A DNA stretch of 64,000 nt. Source: Panax quinquefolius. Lineage: Eukaryota > Streptophyta > Magnoliopsida > Apiales > Araliaceae. Below the pieces are notes generated by a model, which was not told the origin of the DNA, did not search any database, and saw only the letters and a program-made list of their open reading frames with translations. Made by a program: the position numbers and the translations under genes. Numbering within the stretch: the first letter of the stretch is position 1; every line of letters begins with the position of its first letter. Positions 36,301 through 48,485 of this stretch are shown in pieces. Where the stretch lies: the NCBI GenBank assembly GCA_020205615.1, contig CM035167.1, forward strand, positions 137,902,568 to 137,966,567. Reading direction: 5' to 3'.

Positions 36301-39300
36301 CGCTTGGCATTTTACAAGGGGAAGAGACAATCCTTCCATCGTAGTACTAATGTACAAACTCCTCATTTGTCCCACATCGAATCAAAAACACTTCTCTTCA
36401 CTTCATCTTCCTCAACTACAACAACCAAAGAATACACATTATTGTTATGGTTAGCCGAAAAATTTCAGGCATTTTGAAGACGTGGAAGAATATCTTTTAG
36501 AAAGAAAGACACGATAAAAGATAATTACTTGACATACTATTCAAATAAGTTTCACCAACTAATTTTTTTGGGTAAATAAGGACTTCTCTAGGGTGCTATT
36601 GCCTTTTCTGGATATCCTAGATGTTTTTTTTCTTTTTTTTTTTCCACTCAGCTAGATTTTAGTAGGCCTTGGCACGGTGAGGGCTTCTCCCTGGAGCATA
36701 TAATAATTTGTTTATTAGCTGTCTCCATTGCAGTTGTGGCGGCTGTTAATAATACTTTCTTATAGAGATAATTGGTAGGTTCATAAAACAGTCTAAAATT
36801 ACAATCTAGATGTCATAAATTCTATCATCTGTAAAAAGGTCAACTGGGTCTTCCAATTGACGTGTTATAAAGTTTACATCAATCTCTCTCAAGTTTTGTG
36901 GACATGGTCTCCATCAAAATCTTTAATGAAAAGAAAAAAAGATAATAAAGTCGAGAAATTTAGATAGATCCGCTAACATAATCTATCATTGTTCTTAAGC
37001 AATATATAGTATAACACTGATGAAGACTCCATTTGTCTAGTTGGATTTATAATGGTAATATTTCGCAAGTGGTGGTGCATTACTTGGCCTTTTACAGTTT
37101 TACTTTACCTTTACTTCTGAAGCTCTGAATGAACCTTCTTATACCATTTAGCATTATTGAGAAAACTTCACCTATATGGCTATATATGATAATTTTCATG
37201 CCAGTGGACGACTGTAACTTCATGGTTACCTGTGTGCAGGTTGCTAATAGTTTTTATTCTCCAACCATGAATGTTGCAAATGGGAACTTTCTTCCACTAC
37301 TCAAAAGACTTGATGAATGCATATCGTGAGTATTCAATTCCTTGAACAATTATTATGATTTATCTGAGCTTTGACATCTGACTTTACAGTTAAGACATTG
37401 CTAATATACTACTGTTACTAGATATTACTCCCTCCGTCCCAAAAGGATGAGTACAGTACAATTTGCACACATTAAGAAAAATAAAAATAGAGAAAAGACC
37501 TTAAAAAAGTTTCAAATTTTATCCTTAGTGGTCCCACAAGATTATATAAAGTGATGAGTACTTTTATTTTTTTATACTAATGTACCCCACTAAATGACTT
37601 AATTACCCTTCACTTTATGTACTTTATCTCATCTTTTTGGGGACAAAAATATTTATACCTTTAGTCATCCTTTTGCTTTTGGGGACGGAGGAGTATAATT
37701 AAATGTCCGATCCATTATTAGTGTCTTTGAGATTTTACACTTCCTAACTTTCGTGTTCATGGATGATACTAGATTTTTTATGTACAGAGCTACCCTATAT
37801 AAAATTTGTGCTCATCTTTCTGCTGAATTTCATGTATCTGTTTTCCTGTGTTGGGTTTAGGTATGTGGAAAGTAATCCTCAGTATGCCGAATCTAGTGTA
37901 TACTTGGTCAAATTTCGGCAGCTTCAGGTACTTAAAGAGTATACATTTACAACTTATTAAGTGCTTGACACCTTGACGGCAAGCCACTATTCTTATAATT
38001 GGGTATCTTCTAAAATATGTTGGTTCAATGCATGGCACAGTCTCGAGCCCTTGGTATGATTCGTTCTCACATACTTTCAGTTCTGAAAAGTACTACTTCT
38101 CAGGTAAATTCACCCTACTGGATATAGACTTTTGTTTTAGTAAAAAATTGGAAATGTTTGTCCATTGGTTCTCGTCTCCTTAACCAGGTCCAGGCAGCAA
38201 TGTTGAGCAGTGGTAGCAACAAAGCAACTGTTTCTGAGGGTGTAGAGGCATCAATCATATATGTTCGCTTCAAGGCAGCAGCAAGTGAGGTATTATTTCT
38301 TTGTATCTCTTGCATTAGCTAAAGCTATAATGCTGTGGGAATTTGAGGAAAAATTACTAACTAGAGCAGTGAGGGGAGTGGGAGCATGAATAGTTAGAAA
38401 GTAGAAACTGAATCTATGTAGCCACATGGAGTTGGGATCACATGGAACAATATGATTTTGGTATTATAGACAAGTCTTATAATTGTGTGGTTTTGCAGCT
38501 GAAGCCAGTGTTGGAGGAAATTGAAAGCAGATCTCAAAGAAAAGAATATGTTCAAATTCTTGCAGATTGCCACAAACTATACTGTGAACACCGGCTCTCC
38601 TTGGTGAGCTGATGACTTGTTATCTTTATGTACTAATATATTTTAATTTAGTTAGTCTACAATCTTCATTATTATTTTTAGCTCTCTGGTTTATTTGTTT
38701 GCTGTTAAACCATTTTACTGTTTATATTTTCTTTTATCTAGATAAGAGACATTGTGCACCAGCGGATTTCAATATTTGCCAAGAAAGAGGCTTTGCCATC
38801 ATTGACTAGATCTGGATGTGCATACCTAATGCAGGTGATCTTGATGTAGCTTATTTAGTATTTAGGAAATGAAGGTTGTTATGTGTGGGACTCATATTTA
38901 TTGGATTTATTTATGATACTTGAGGAAGGTAGGTTTGAACCTTCAGTTTATGTATGGGGTCACCTGTCCATTTTGTTTTCTCTGAACATTGGAAGTGATG
39001 CACCATGAAATACATGCACATTATTATTTTTTTCTTTTTGTGCTTATCTTTATATGTTTCCCAAAATAATGTGATCTGTACATATTTATTGATTATTGGC
39101 AACTACTCAGTTTCATTCTTTTAGTTATAATTTTGTTTGTGTTGGAAGCATCCACATCGGAGGAAATAGATATAGGATTGACTATCTAGGTTTTGAAGTG
39201 CTTGAGACATTCTTTCTAAACAATTTAAGAATTGCAGGTCTGTCAGCTTGAGCACCAACTATTTGATCATTTTTTTCCATCGTCTTCTGAGGATATTTCA

Positions 39301-42300
39301 AGTTTGGCTCCTTTAATAGATCCTCTGTGAGTTCTCTCGGTTGTCTTGTCAAGTCTTTCATTTCCCTCTTTTATATAATTTCCCCTTTTTCTCCATATCC
39401 TGCTTTGCTGTTAAGTGAAATTTTGTTGTTCACCCCTGATAATTTACATGCATATTTGTAGTGTAATAATATATGTTAAACATAAACAAAGTTGGACCCT
39501 TTGTGTAAAAAGTTTATCGAAGCTATCACTTGGGCCAAAGATGAACCTTCATGGTTACTTTAGATTTGTGTAGCTTGTCCTATAGAGCTTATCAAGGTGT
39601 CTTTCTTGGTTTAAATATAGTTAGAACTCACCATCTTCTGTCAGTCAACAAGGAGAAATAGTGGTCACTAAGAATGCATTATATCACTAAAATTTGACAG
39701 TATTACAGCTAAAATAATCAAAAGTGACGCAAAGTACAATGTGCACTTGGATATTTTTTTAGATTTTAGTTGTTAGAGATTTTTTCTTGACTACCAGATA
39801 CCGACAATCTTAGATATGTCAACTAACTGATTCAAGTGTTAACCTTTTTATTCTCATCCTATACCAGCTTTTGGTTGAAATATGCAGTCCATTTTATTTA
39901 GTATTCCTTTCACAAACATAAATTCAATCATTCCTTTTAAACTTCTAAGAACTTGGCTAGTTGAGCTTGGCTGTCTTGTTAGGTTCCACTTTTCTTTTTA
40001 TGTCTTATTCTCATTGTGGTGGTTAACTTATTTTGCAGGTGTACCTACTTGTATGATACATTGCGCCCAAAACTTATACATGAAACAAACATTGATACTC
40101 TGTGTGAACTTGTGGATATACTTAAAGTTGAAGTCCTAGGAGAACAACTCAGTAGAAGAACGGAATCATTAGCTGGATTACGTCCTACATTAGACAGAAT
40201 TCTAGCAGATGTTCATGAGAGGTTAACCTTTCGTGCTAGAACACATATCCGTAATGAGGTAGATATTGCACATCAAAATTAATTTTTTTTATCTTTGATA
40301 TTGTAGTCTATTTCTCAGCTTTCAGATGACTTGTTAGCTAGAGATAGTATTAACTTCTTCTGGGATATGATCAATCATTATGTTGCTGCCTAGAGCTTAT
40401 CATTTATTTATTAGTTTTTGGAGCTCATGTCATGTTGAAGGGGACCAATGTAGTTGTTGGTCTTTTTATGTCTTGGTTGAGGCATTGAAAGTTTTCTTTC
40501 CTGTTCTAATGGAAAGATATATGAGCATTCTTGATCATGTTAAGGCATTACAAAATTTCATTTGTTTATGAGTAGGTACATTATATATTTATCCACATGT
40601 TATATTTGATAGCTTCAAAACTTGTGGAATATTCCTATTGATGTATTCATCAATCATATGGTATAATCAAAAGTTATTTACACTTTTGCTACTATATATA
40701 ATTATTTAGGAGAAAAACAAGCTCACATAGTTGGCATAAGACTTATTGAGTTGACTTCGGTTATATAAAGTGGGACACTTGTGCTTACTGAATATTTCAG
40801 ATCTGTTTCCCCTGATTGTGATGTGGGTTGAGTCCTCGCCCACATTGATTTTACCCTACTCCAAATTTTAATATCCCTGGGTGACAATATTTAAAGGAAG
40901 TTGAAACAATTTACTATCTGCGTTAACATTTAATATAAATGATAAACATTTAGAATTCCAATACATCCGGTCATTATTCCAAATTTCCAATATAATTTTC
41001 GTGAGAGATGATATTTGTTAACTTGTATCCATTTGGGATTTAGTCGCACACATGTAGGGAATGCATGCTTTTTATCATAGATGTAGTATCAAAACTACTA
41101 ATCCTCTAAAAAGTAGTGTTGTTTCATCATGAATTTTCTTTTATCTTTCTTAGATTGCAAATTACATTCCTTTCGATGAAGATCTGGATTACCCTGCAAA
41201 GCTGGAGCAATCAGCTGAGGTGAAATCAGAAATTTCTTCCGTAAGCCATTTACCTTTCTAGGAATGTTTATTTTGTTTGGAAACTTTTCTTTGCCCGTGC
41301 AAAAATGTTATTAGTGTTGACTCAATAGATGGTTTTCCTACCATTTTGGACACATTAGTATGCTACTTTGATTTTATAGGGTTTTTGCAAGTTGAACTAC
41401 CCATATCATATATTGGTTGTGGTCTAAGGTGCAGAACTTTCTCTTTTTAGAAATCCATGCAACTTCATGAACTAATTCATTGTTACACCAAATTGCAGGA
41501 TGATCAAAGTCCGGATGTTTCTAAAATGTGGTACCCTCCGCTTGAGAAAACTCTGTCATGCCTTTCAAAGTTGTATCATTGTTTGGAACAAGAAGTTTTT
41601 ACTGGTTTGGCACAGGTAATTAAGTACTTTCTTCGTGGACTTCTCTTGTAAATTTCAGGCATGCTTTGTATTGCATTCTTTACCCATTTTGGAGCACTCA
41701 ATCTTGCTTTCTTGATCTCTCAACCAGGAGGCAGTAGAAGTTTGCTCCTCATCCATCCAAGTAAGATATCATGGAATTCCCTAGTTCTAAAAGCCCATAC
41801 TTCTTACATTTTGGGTTTTTAATTCACATCTATATGATTTATATTGCTTTACTAGATTTGTGCCTTAATAAAGTAACGGAATCCTTAGTGATGCTAGAAT
41901 TTCTTTGTTCTATATATCTGATGCAGAAAGCAAGCAAACTTATTGTGAAAAGATCATCACCTATGGATGGGCAACTTTTCCTTATTAAGCATCTTCTTAT
42001 CCTGAGGGAGCAGGTTTACGCATTCTTAATCTTGTTGAGTACTGCAAATCTGCAATAATTTATATATAATGATTAATTATGGAACTTCCCTTTCCAGATT
42101 GCACCTTTTGATATAGAATTTTCAGTTACGCACAAGGAGCTTGATTTCTCTCATTTATTGGTTAGTAACCTTGAAGCTGATTTTCTCTTTCATATAAGTG
42201 TACTTGTTCATGTTACGATGCCTTCATTTTGCGATGCAATTGCTAATCTTTGGATGAAACTGTTGTGTTAAAGCGCAATATTTAACATACTACATGTGAA

Positions 42301-45300
42301 ATAACTTCTTGCATGTATCAATTTCTGGTTTATTTGACATAGAATTCTACGATTTTTTGGCACAGTATATTTATGAAAGAAAAAGAAAATTAAGAAATGC
42401 ATGCAGGACATAAATGGAATCTGAGTCATTTCTCATTGGATAGAGGTTGATCCTCTTGGACTTCATCTAGCCCCCTCTTCAAAACTCTAAAGTAAAACAA
42501 TCTGATTTGATTGTTTTGTTCAGGGCTTGTCTCATTTTTTCGTCCTGTGTGTTTACATGTTGGAGTCAATAGAATCCAAAATCTGTAGATGACCCAATTC
42601 TTAGCAATGTTCAAGTCATGCTTACATATGCTGTGAAACAATAAACTACAGATACCTTTTTGATGATCCTAGCAGCAATGCATAAAAACAACCTAAAGGT
42701 TGCGGTTGCGGCTTTCAAATCAAATTGTACTCTAATCTTTAAAATAGTGTTGTATGATCTACTCCACCCATTACATGCTTGGAGCACCCTTCATCAAGAA
42801 ATACCAGACCTTTTAGTGGCTCCTTTTCTTTTCATGATGAATTTAAGTATATGGCCAGTTTAACTGCCCAAGTCAGCAAAAGCTCATCTCTTTGCAGATT
42901 TAAAAGATGAAACAGTTTACCAGAGTGATAGACTACTGTGCTCAGTTAGCATATAATCTTGAAGATATTTTCACTTTACTAATTCTAACAATGTATAAAA
43001 TAGAATTGGAACAACGAATGTGAACAATGTTAGAGGTGCTTGTCCTAGATAGAGAAACAGTTTTGCTTTGTTGCATTTATTGTAGATATATAATTGTTAG
43101 TTATATTAACTATTAAACATCCATTGCCAGGATCATTTAAGAAGGATTCTTAGAGGTCAGGCTTCACTATTTGATTGGTCAAGATCAACGTCTTTGGCAA
43201 GGACCCTATCTCCCCGAGTTTTGGAAAGTCAAATTGATGCCAAGAAGGTATTTGGTTTCTATTTAATAATGTTGTATTCTTACGTACCCACTTGTATTTC
43301 TCTTTATTAAACTTGTCAATTATGGATATGTAAATGGATGAAATGTTCTGATTCTCTGAACTAATCCCACTAAGCTTATCTTTGAAAAAAAGAAAAAGGA
43401 AATTGATCATAACTTGAAAAGGAAAATATATATATATTAAGATTTTGAAGTTGAGTTTAACGTTTTACTTGCCAAAAAAAAAATGGAAAAAAAAGAAGAA
43501 AAGATTTCGAAGTTGTGATGAATCTTATGCACACCAATTCTTGACCAGCTATTGCAGGAAGCTGAGAGGGATAGCCTAACCACCAACCTAATTCTGAAAT
43601 TTTTAATAGAAAGGCTCCGCTTTTAAACATGAACCTACTTACAGACTTCAAATATGTTCTTCTTTTAAGGATCTAAAAACCATTTACTACAAAGAAAATG
43701 ATTGAAAATCCTCATTTACTAGGGTAGGGGTCATATGGATCCAGGTTATACAAGAAACATGAGGGTTTCTTGAATCTATCATATCGAACCAATATGGAGC
43801 ACATACAAAACCTGCGGTTAAATTTACTGTCAATACCTCGATGAATTGTTTGTGCGCGTCATGGCAGGGTGGTTTCCTAAGCTTTTGTAAATGTTACTTT
43901 TCCATAATTAAGGGTAGTTTCGGGCTCATGTGGTGTATTTAACCGTGGCACATTAATGAATCTCTAAACTATTTGAAAAAATCAAATAAAGAAAAAAACA
44001 CCAATTTATGTGTCTGTGAATGGAAATTAAGACATGACATTTTCCTTCGATATCACGGCCACAAACTTGTATGAATTGTTACCAACTTACCATTTATGGA
44101 TCCAACCCTTCCCATAAAGATAATTTCATTTTATAGTGTAACATATGAATGGCTTTTATATTTTGGCAGGAACTGGAGAAAAGCCTCAAGGCCACTTGTG
44201 AGGAGTTCATTATGTCTGTCACTAAGCTTGTTGTGGATCCCATGCTTTCCTTTGTTACTAAGGTTTGTTTCCTTTCATTTATAAAAAATATAAAGTTCAA
44301 CAACCTATTGATATTTGTCAAGAGAATCTTTATTAACAAATTGGGAGACCAAGCAGCTTGATATAGACTTGCATTGAACGATTACAAGTAGCTCTAGCAA
44401 ATTAAGAATTATCATTTGGCATATCTCCCATCTTTTAAGAATTGGGTATGAAGTGACATAGATTTTTCTCATTATATCTGCTTAACAATAAGTACATAGG
44501 TCAACCCTGGAGAGCAGCTATAAACTTAATGCTAGGTATTTGTCAGACTCAGAGAACTATATTACGAGTACATTTGATTCTTTTTTTTAGAAAATCTCTT
44601 TGCCACTTACAACCATAACAATTTTTAAAGGTGACAGCGGTAAGAGTTGCACTGTCTTCGGGAACTCAGAATCCAAAGCTTGATTCTGTAATGGCAAAAC
44701 CACTCAAAGATCAAGCTTTTGCTACACCAGATATGGTTGCTGAAATTGTTAAGAAGGTATGTTTTTTTAATTTATTTGCTTTATAGTTGGTCTATCATGC
44801 AGACATGTTTGCCAAGGAGAAGGTTAAGTCTTTTCCTTATTTTTTGGGGTGATAGTAGTTTAATTCCTCAAAGGAAAGTTTAATAGACCATTCTGAATCT
44901 GATACAAGACCCAGCATGAGTTTGTCATATGCTTCCCAGAGCTAACATTGCTTTCATCATCCATTCATTTGTTTCGTGACTAAAAAATTGATAGGGCTTG
45001 AACAGTTCAATCAGCTTGCTAGGTTTCTTATAGCCGTGCGGCTTTTGGGAAAAACTCCAAGTAGCCCGAAAAATCTAAACAGAGACACAGGGTTAAGTTT
45101 ACTGAGCCAAGTCTGAACAACCACATTTGCTGCACTTATTATACCCCCAAGTGGAAATAGCTATTGTCTTTTTGTTAAATTTTAAGTGGCTATTGGTTTT
45201 CAACTTTTTATTATGTATGACTGCCTTAGCTCTCAGATTGTGGAGATTATTTTTGTTGCCTTGTTCGTACTTTCATGTCCTCAGGTTGTGAAAGGCTTAG

Positions 45301-46937
45301 GATTTTGAAGGCAAGTTTATTTTGTTGCTATTTTGTCAGGTTGTTAGAGGTTTTCCTTTAGGTTTGTTTGGGGTCTACCGGTCTGGTCACAAGTTAGGGT
45401 TGGCAATTTGTAACACGATAGGGTAACACAACGTGAACAAAACATATAATAAGATGGTTACTATTAAATATATATGGTTTTCGTATCATTAAGGAGTCGG
45501 CACGTTTAACACAAAATTTAAAAGTGTTGGACACATTATAAACGGGTTGACACGTTTTACATGATTATACCTATTTATTTAGAATAATTATAAAATAAAT
45601 ATAATATAACGTTATAAATCACCTTAATTGTTAAATTTTAGCTTTCTTACTTAGTTTAAGAACCATGTTAGGTTGTATTTTGTTAAATATATCTTATTAT
45701 GATAAACAAAATAAGATATTTTTAATTTTAAGTAAATTGTGTAGTATTTTTATATCATATTATGATAAACAAATTAAGATATTATTTAATCATTTAGTAA
45801 ATTGTGTCGTATTTTTTATTTTAGAATTTTAATTTGTGCACTAAACAGGTTTAAGTGGGTTGACACATTTAACACGACAAATAAATAGGTTAGTGTAGTC
45901 TGCAGAATTTTGACATGATTAATTAAATGGCCCGTGTTAGTGTTAACCTATTTAATGGAATAACTATGATCTGCCCCAACACAAATTAAGCCTTACACAC
46001 TACACGATTGCAAGCCACATAGATAATCATTTTGCTAATTGAATTAAACTCGTATACCAGCAAGAACAAGAATTAAGAAGAACATAGAAAACATCTGCAG
46101 AGTGATAATACCTGATTCAACTTGGCTCAATCAAGAGTGACTGAAATAATCAAGCACACATTTATCTTACCATGCTTTTGTTTTATACTTATGGTTTGAA
46201 AGTAGTGCTGTGCATACTGCTTTTTCTGTACTGTAGGATAACATCATGATCAATTTTCCACAATTTCATTCTGAATTGGATGAAAATATGCCTTACATGT
46301 TGCTATCTTCTACAGTTGATCTTATTATGTATGACCTTCTGAAACAGGTCAGTGCTGCTGTTCAGCAAGAATTGCCAAGAGTAATGGCAAAAATGAAGCT
46401 TTATCTGCAAAATTCGTCAACCCGTACAATTCTATTCAAACCAATAAAGTAAGTCTTGCGAAATTATGTTTAATTACCAAGTTGCTGATTACCCATTCAC
46501 TTTTCCATCTGTAGCATATAATCTTGACTTTAATTTGTTTTCAGTTTACTTGTGTGTTTCTTTTGGTTTTCGGTAACATGAAATATAGTTTTGGCTTCTT
46601 GTGTTTGGGATCGTTGCCAGGATCATCTTTTTTCCGATACTTGAAATATAGTTTATATAGTTGTTCGGTTCCATGTTTGCATTAAAATTTAATCCAATGT
46701 AATCCTTGATATCATTGGGTCTTTGGGCATTAAATTCTTCCACCAGCACCACGTTCATGAATTTTTGAAATAGTAATTATTTTTCTGTATTCTCGTTATT
46801 GCAGAACTAATATTGTGGAAGCTCATATTCAAGTACAGTCGCTTCTAAAGTCAGAGTATTCATCTGAAGAAGTAAAAAGCATTATAGATATGGTCTCCAT
46901 ACAGGATCTGCAAGCACAGCTTGACAACCTCCTATAG
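26889..46937 (+). CDS. COG3: Conserved oligomeric Golgi complex subunit 3 (COG3), complete, 25 exons
   Basis: Encodes 781 residues, close to the roughly 780 of plant COG3. COG3 is a lobe A subunit of the tethering complex that captures retrograde vesicles at the Golgi. Exons, all with GT-AG introns: 26889-26966, 32703-32786, 32873-32980, 33652-33696, 33793-33867, 33973-34068, 34879-34956, 37240-37325, 37861-37927, 38041-38103, 38188-38289, 38499-38603, 38742-38834, 39238-39326, 40039-40258, 41154-41240, 41499-41615, 41728-41760, 41927-42013, 42098-42160, 43131-43247, 44170-44262, 44631-44756, 46348-46448, 46805-46937. Family landmarks: [16 protein letters not shown] near the N-terminus, [15 protein letters not shown], a helical Sec34-type core from [25 protein letters not shown] and [10 protein letters not shown], then [38 protein letters not shown] and the C-terminal [20 protein letters not shown]. 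There is no signal peptide or membrane segment, as expected for a peripheral protein. The start has a good context (AATAATGGCG). No stop or frameshift occurs in any exon. Exon 18 is only 33 bases ([11 protein letters not shown]). Confidence 0.97.
27496..29770 (-). pseudogene. hAT transposase pseudogene (TTF zinc finger, DUF4371, hAT dimerisation)
   Basis: On the minus strand, the N-terminal part (29647 to 29099) has the TTF-type zinc finger region: [28 protein letters not shown] and [16 protein letters not shown]. Next come [13 protein letters not shown] and SFRGHDED segments leading into the DUF4371 core, which in the next frame has [20 protein letters not shown] and [20 protein letters not shown]. 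The third frame (28441 to 27830) continues to [20 protein letters not shown]. The end near 27500-27700 retains hAT dimerisation sequence (LLKLALILP, then [16 protein letters not shown]). Frames change near 29097, 28465 and 27675. In-frame stops occur at the LDS* position near 27830 and near 29690. This relative of the ZMYM1-like domesticated family is dead here. Confidence 0.85.
30028..30069. repeat. (TA)n microsatellite, left of the foldback MITE
   Basis: About 20 TA units. The TA array resumes after the MITE at 30274, so the MITE inserted into it. Confidence 0.9.
30070..30274. mobile_element. Foldback (near-palindromic) MITE in a TA microsatellite
   Basis: The left half, from GGTGAGGATCGAGCATTCTC through ATTCTTTTATTAAAACTA and TTTTGGAGGACGCGGTGACA, is matched in reverse complement by the right half (TGCCACCGCGTCCCTCCAAA, TTTTAATAAAAGAATG, GGAGAATGCTCTTGATCCTT). 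The arms are about 85-95 bases with a short centre, so a transcript would form a long hairpin. A 17-base piece (GAATGCTATTTAAGGAG) is duplicated in the right arm. It is flanked by TA repeats on both sides. No coding capacity. Confidence 0.8.
30279..30345. repeat. (TG)n run followed by a poly-G tract
   Basis: TATATG passes into about 13 TG units and then a run of about 20 G with a few interruptions (GGTGGGG...GGGGAGGGG). On the plus strand of a transcribed intron this G run could form a G-quadruplex. Read accuracy in such a run is often poor. Confidence 0.9.
30954..31205. mobile_element. Stowaway-like MITE fragment
   Basis: One terminus, TACTCCCTCTGTCCCACAAA, is clear at 30954. I found no matching opposite terminus, and a TRIM begins at 31209, so this is probably truncated. 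Confidence 0.4.
31209..32467 (-). mobile_element. Degenerate TRIM element in COG3 intron 1, minus orientation
   Basis: The right LTR (32231-32467) read in reverse starts TGTAACACCCCAATCCCA and ends in TTACA. It is the same family as the TRIM at 55425, sharing e.g. the TTATGACCTTTTGGGTGAG stretch. Next to it, CTCTGATATCA at about 32218 is the inverse of a TGATATCAGAG primer binding site. The left LTR (31209-32066) shows the same sequence but is interrupted by two unrelated inserts, about 31330-31685 and 31740-32020. The flanks AATAT and AAGAT agree at four of five bases. Confidence 0.7.
35287..35757. mobile_element. Possible Stowaway-like MITE in COG3 intron 7
   Basis: After TA the sequence reads CTCCTTCCATCCAAG, and about 470 bp later GATGCGGAGAGAG precedes TA, giving an imperfect inverted end. 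The body is AT-rich with CT-rich blocks. The weak TIR keeps the confidence low. Confidence 0.4.
37426..37695. mobile_element. Stowaway MITE (body 37428-37693) in COG3 intron 8
   Basis: The body starts CTCCCTCCGTCCCAAAAGGA and ends with the inverse TTTTGGGGACGGAGGAG, flanked by TA on both sides. It is 266 bp and non-coding, a textbook Stowaway (Tc1/mariner-derived) in an intron. Confidence 0.85.
45392..46017. mobile_element. Probable non-autonomous hAT/MITE in COG3 intron 23
   Basis: Left part AGGGTTGGCAATTTGTAACA and right part CACGATTGCAAGCC are inverted relatives (GGTTGGCAA against GGCTTGCAA). Both subterminal regions are rich in GTTGACACGTTTAACACG-type repeats. This pattern is common among plant hAT-derived elements. 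I could not see an exact 8-bp duplication, so the borders are approximate. Confidence 0.5.
46237..46347 (+). other. Possible in-frame 5' extension of COG3 exon 24 (alternative acceptor)
   Basis: Upstream of the exon 24 acceptor that matches the family (AAACAG before 46348) is a stronger-looking acceptor, TTTTTCTGTACTGTAG, at 46236. The 111 bases between them are open and in frame ([20 protein letters not shown], then [17 protein letters not shown]). Using it would insert 37 residues after ...EIVKK and give 818 residues. COG3 as I know it from Arabidopsis and human goes straight from this helix to the next without such an insert. It could be an alternative exon form or simply an intron end free of stops. 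Confidence 0.35.
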
Positions 46938-48485
46938 GATTATACAAAACCTTGCACACTTTTGTTGTGGATCAAATTTCAGCGCTGAAGAAGATAGAAA
47001 TCTGAAAACACTGAATATGGTAGTATAATGTTGAGTTAGAAATGTAAAGTTCAATGGGTAGCTCCCCAGAATTCATTGTAAGAAGAGAAAATGGTGCAAA
47101 CCTCAATTCATTTATTAAATTCTGCACCAAGGGAGTACGGATTGTTCTATAAACAAGTTTTAGCCGTAAGAATTGATTTCTTAGTTGATTTGGAGGGGGC
47201 TGAGCATTCCTATATTTATTTAGGTTAACCGAACTTGCTCAATTCAACGTTAGCCAATCTCATATGAATACCAATAAAACATTCCTTGGCATTTATTTTG
47301 TTTACAAAAAGTAAGTAGACAGGAATATGGGACATGAATATTAGACTTTCATCTAATTGTTTTGATCTTTATGGGGCCAAAATATAAATAAATAAAAATT
47401 AAATACACCTGTAAATATTCCTGCATAGAAGAATTATTTTGTTCAACGAAGCCAGGAATCTCAAGTTTTTCTGTCTTACTATTTCGCTGCTGCCATGATT
47501 TAGAGATTGTGATATTTCAAAATTTATAATCAAGAGATTTCACAATATTACTGTTAAGAAGTAATTGTGATCTTTCGATAAATTTATAATCTATAAAGAT
47601 TTCTAATTGTTCCATATTGTAAAAAATTAAAAAAAAGGTAATTTGTTTTTCTATATTACCCATACTTTTTTATCGATATATTATATAAGCAATTCTACAA
47701 ATGAATAAAAACTAAAAGACAATCTAATTATTAAAATAATCATTTTTATAATAATTAATAGTTTTTTTTTATCCTCTTCCATGTTTAACGGATACGTTGT
47801 CACATTGCTCAAGGGAATCTTCCCAGTGCTTGTGTGAGGTGATCAAATTAATTTTGAAACCTCTAATTGGATTGAAGGAATAAAATAAAGATTGAATGAT
47901 TCATTCCATTGTAATTAGAATGAATTATTCCATGCTCTCTCTCTCTCCCAACATCCTCATGGCTCAATGATTAAAAAAATTACTCATAAAGCTTTGGACA
48001 TGCAATCTTGGGCAAGAATGTTAAATTTCAATCGAAAATTTCAAAAAAAAAAAAAAATAGATTCAATTCATTCAAATCGCAACCAAACACAATTTTTTTT
48101 CATTCCAATAAGTCATTCCATTCTCACCTTTATTAGTTCAATCCAAACGTAATCTTACATAATAAAGCCATGAAAATTTGCAAATATAACAGCCCTACTA
48201 CTGCCAAGTCTATTAACTATTATCAACCATCTTCCCAACAGACACATATAAAGAATCCAAATTAAAGGAAACGCAAAAATATACATGGAAACTATTCTAG
48301 AAAGATGTAAACCAACATAAGCTTTTGGGAAATATCAATAGCTGCTATGTATAAAAACACGCGAATTCTCGAAATAAAATAGCAGCGAGTTGGGAAGAGG
48401 ATAGGCAAAAATTGTAAGAGATTGAATGGTATGGTATAAACTTACATCTTACATCATATACAGGAATTGGCTTAAAAGTATCAAC
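46938..48485. other. Tail-to-tail intergenic region between COG3 and FAB1
   Basis: Holds the 3' UTRs of both genes. A canonical AATAAA for COG3 is at 47273, about 340 bases after the stop. The rest is AT-rich with A runs (about 48045) and no supported gene. Confidence 0.6.
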
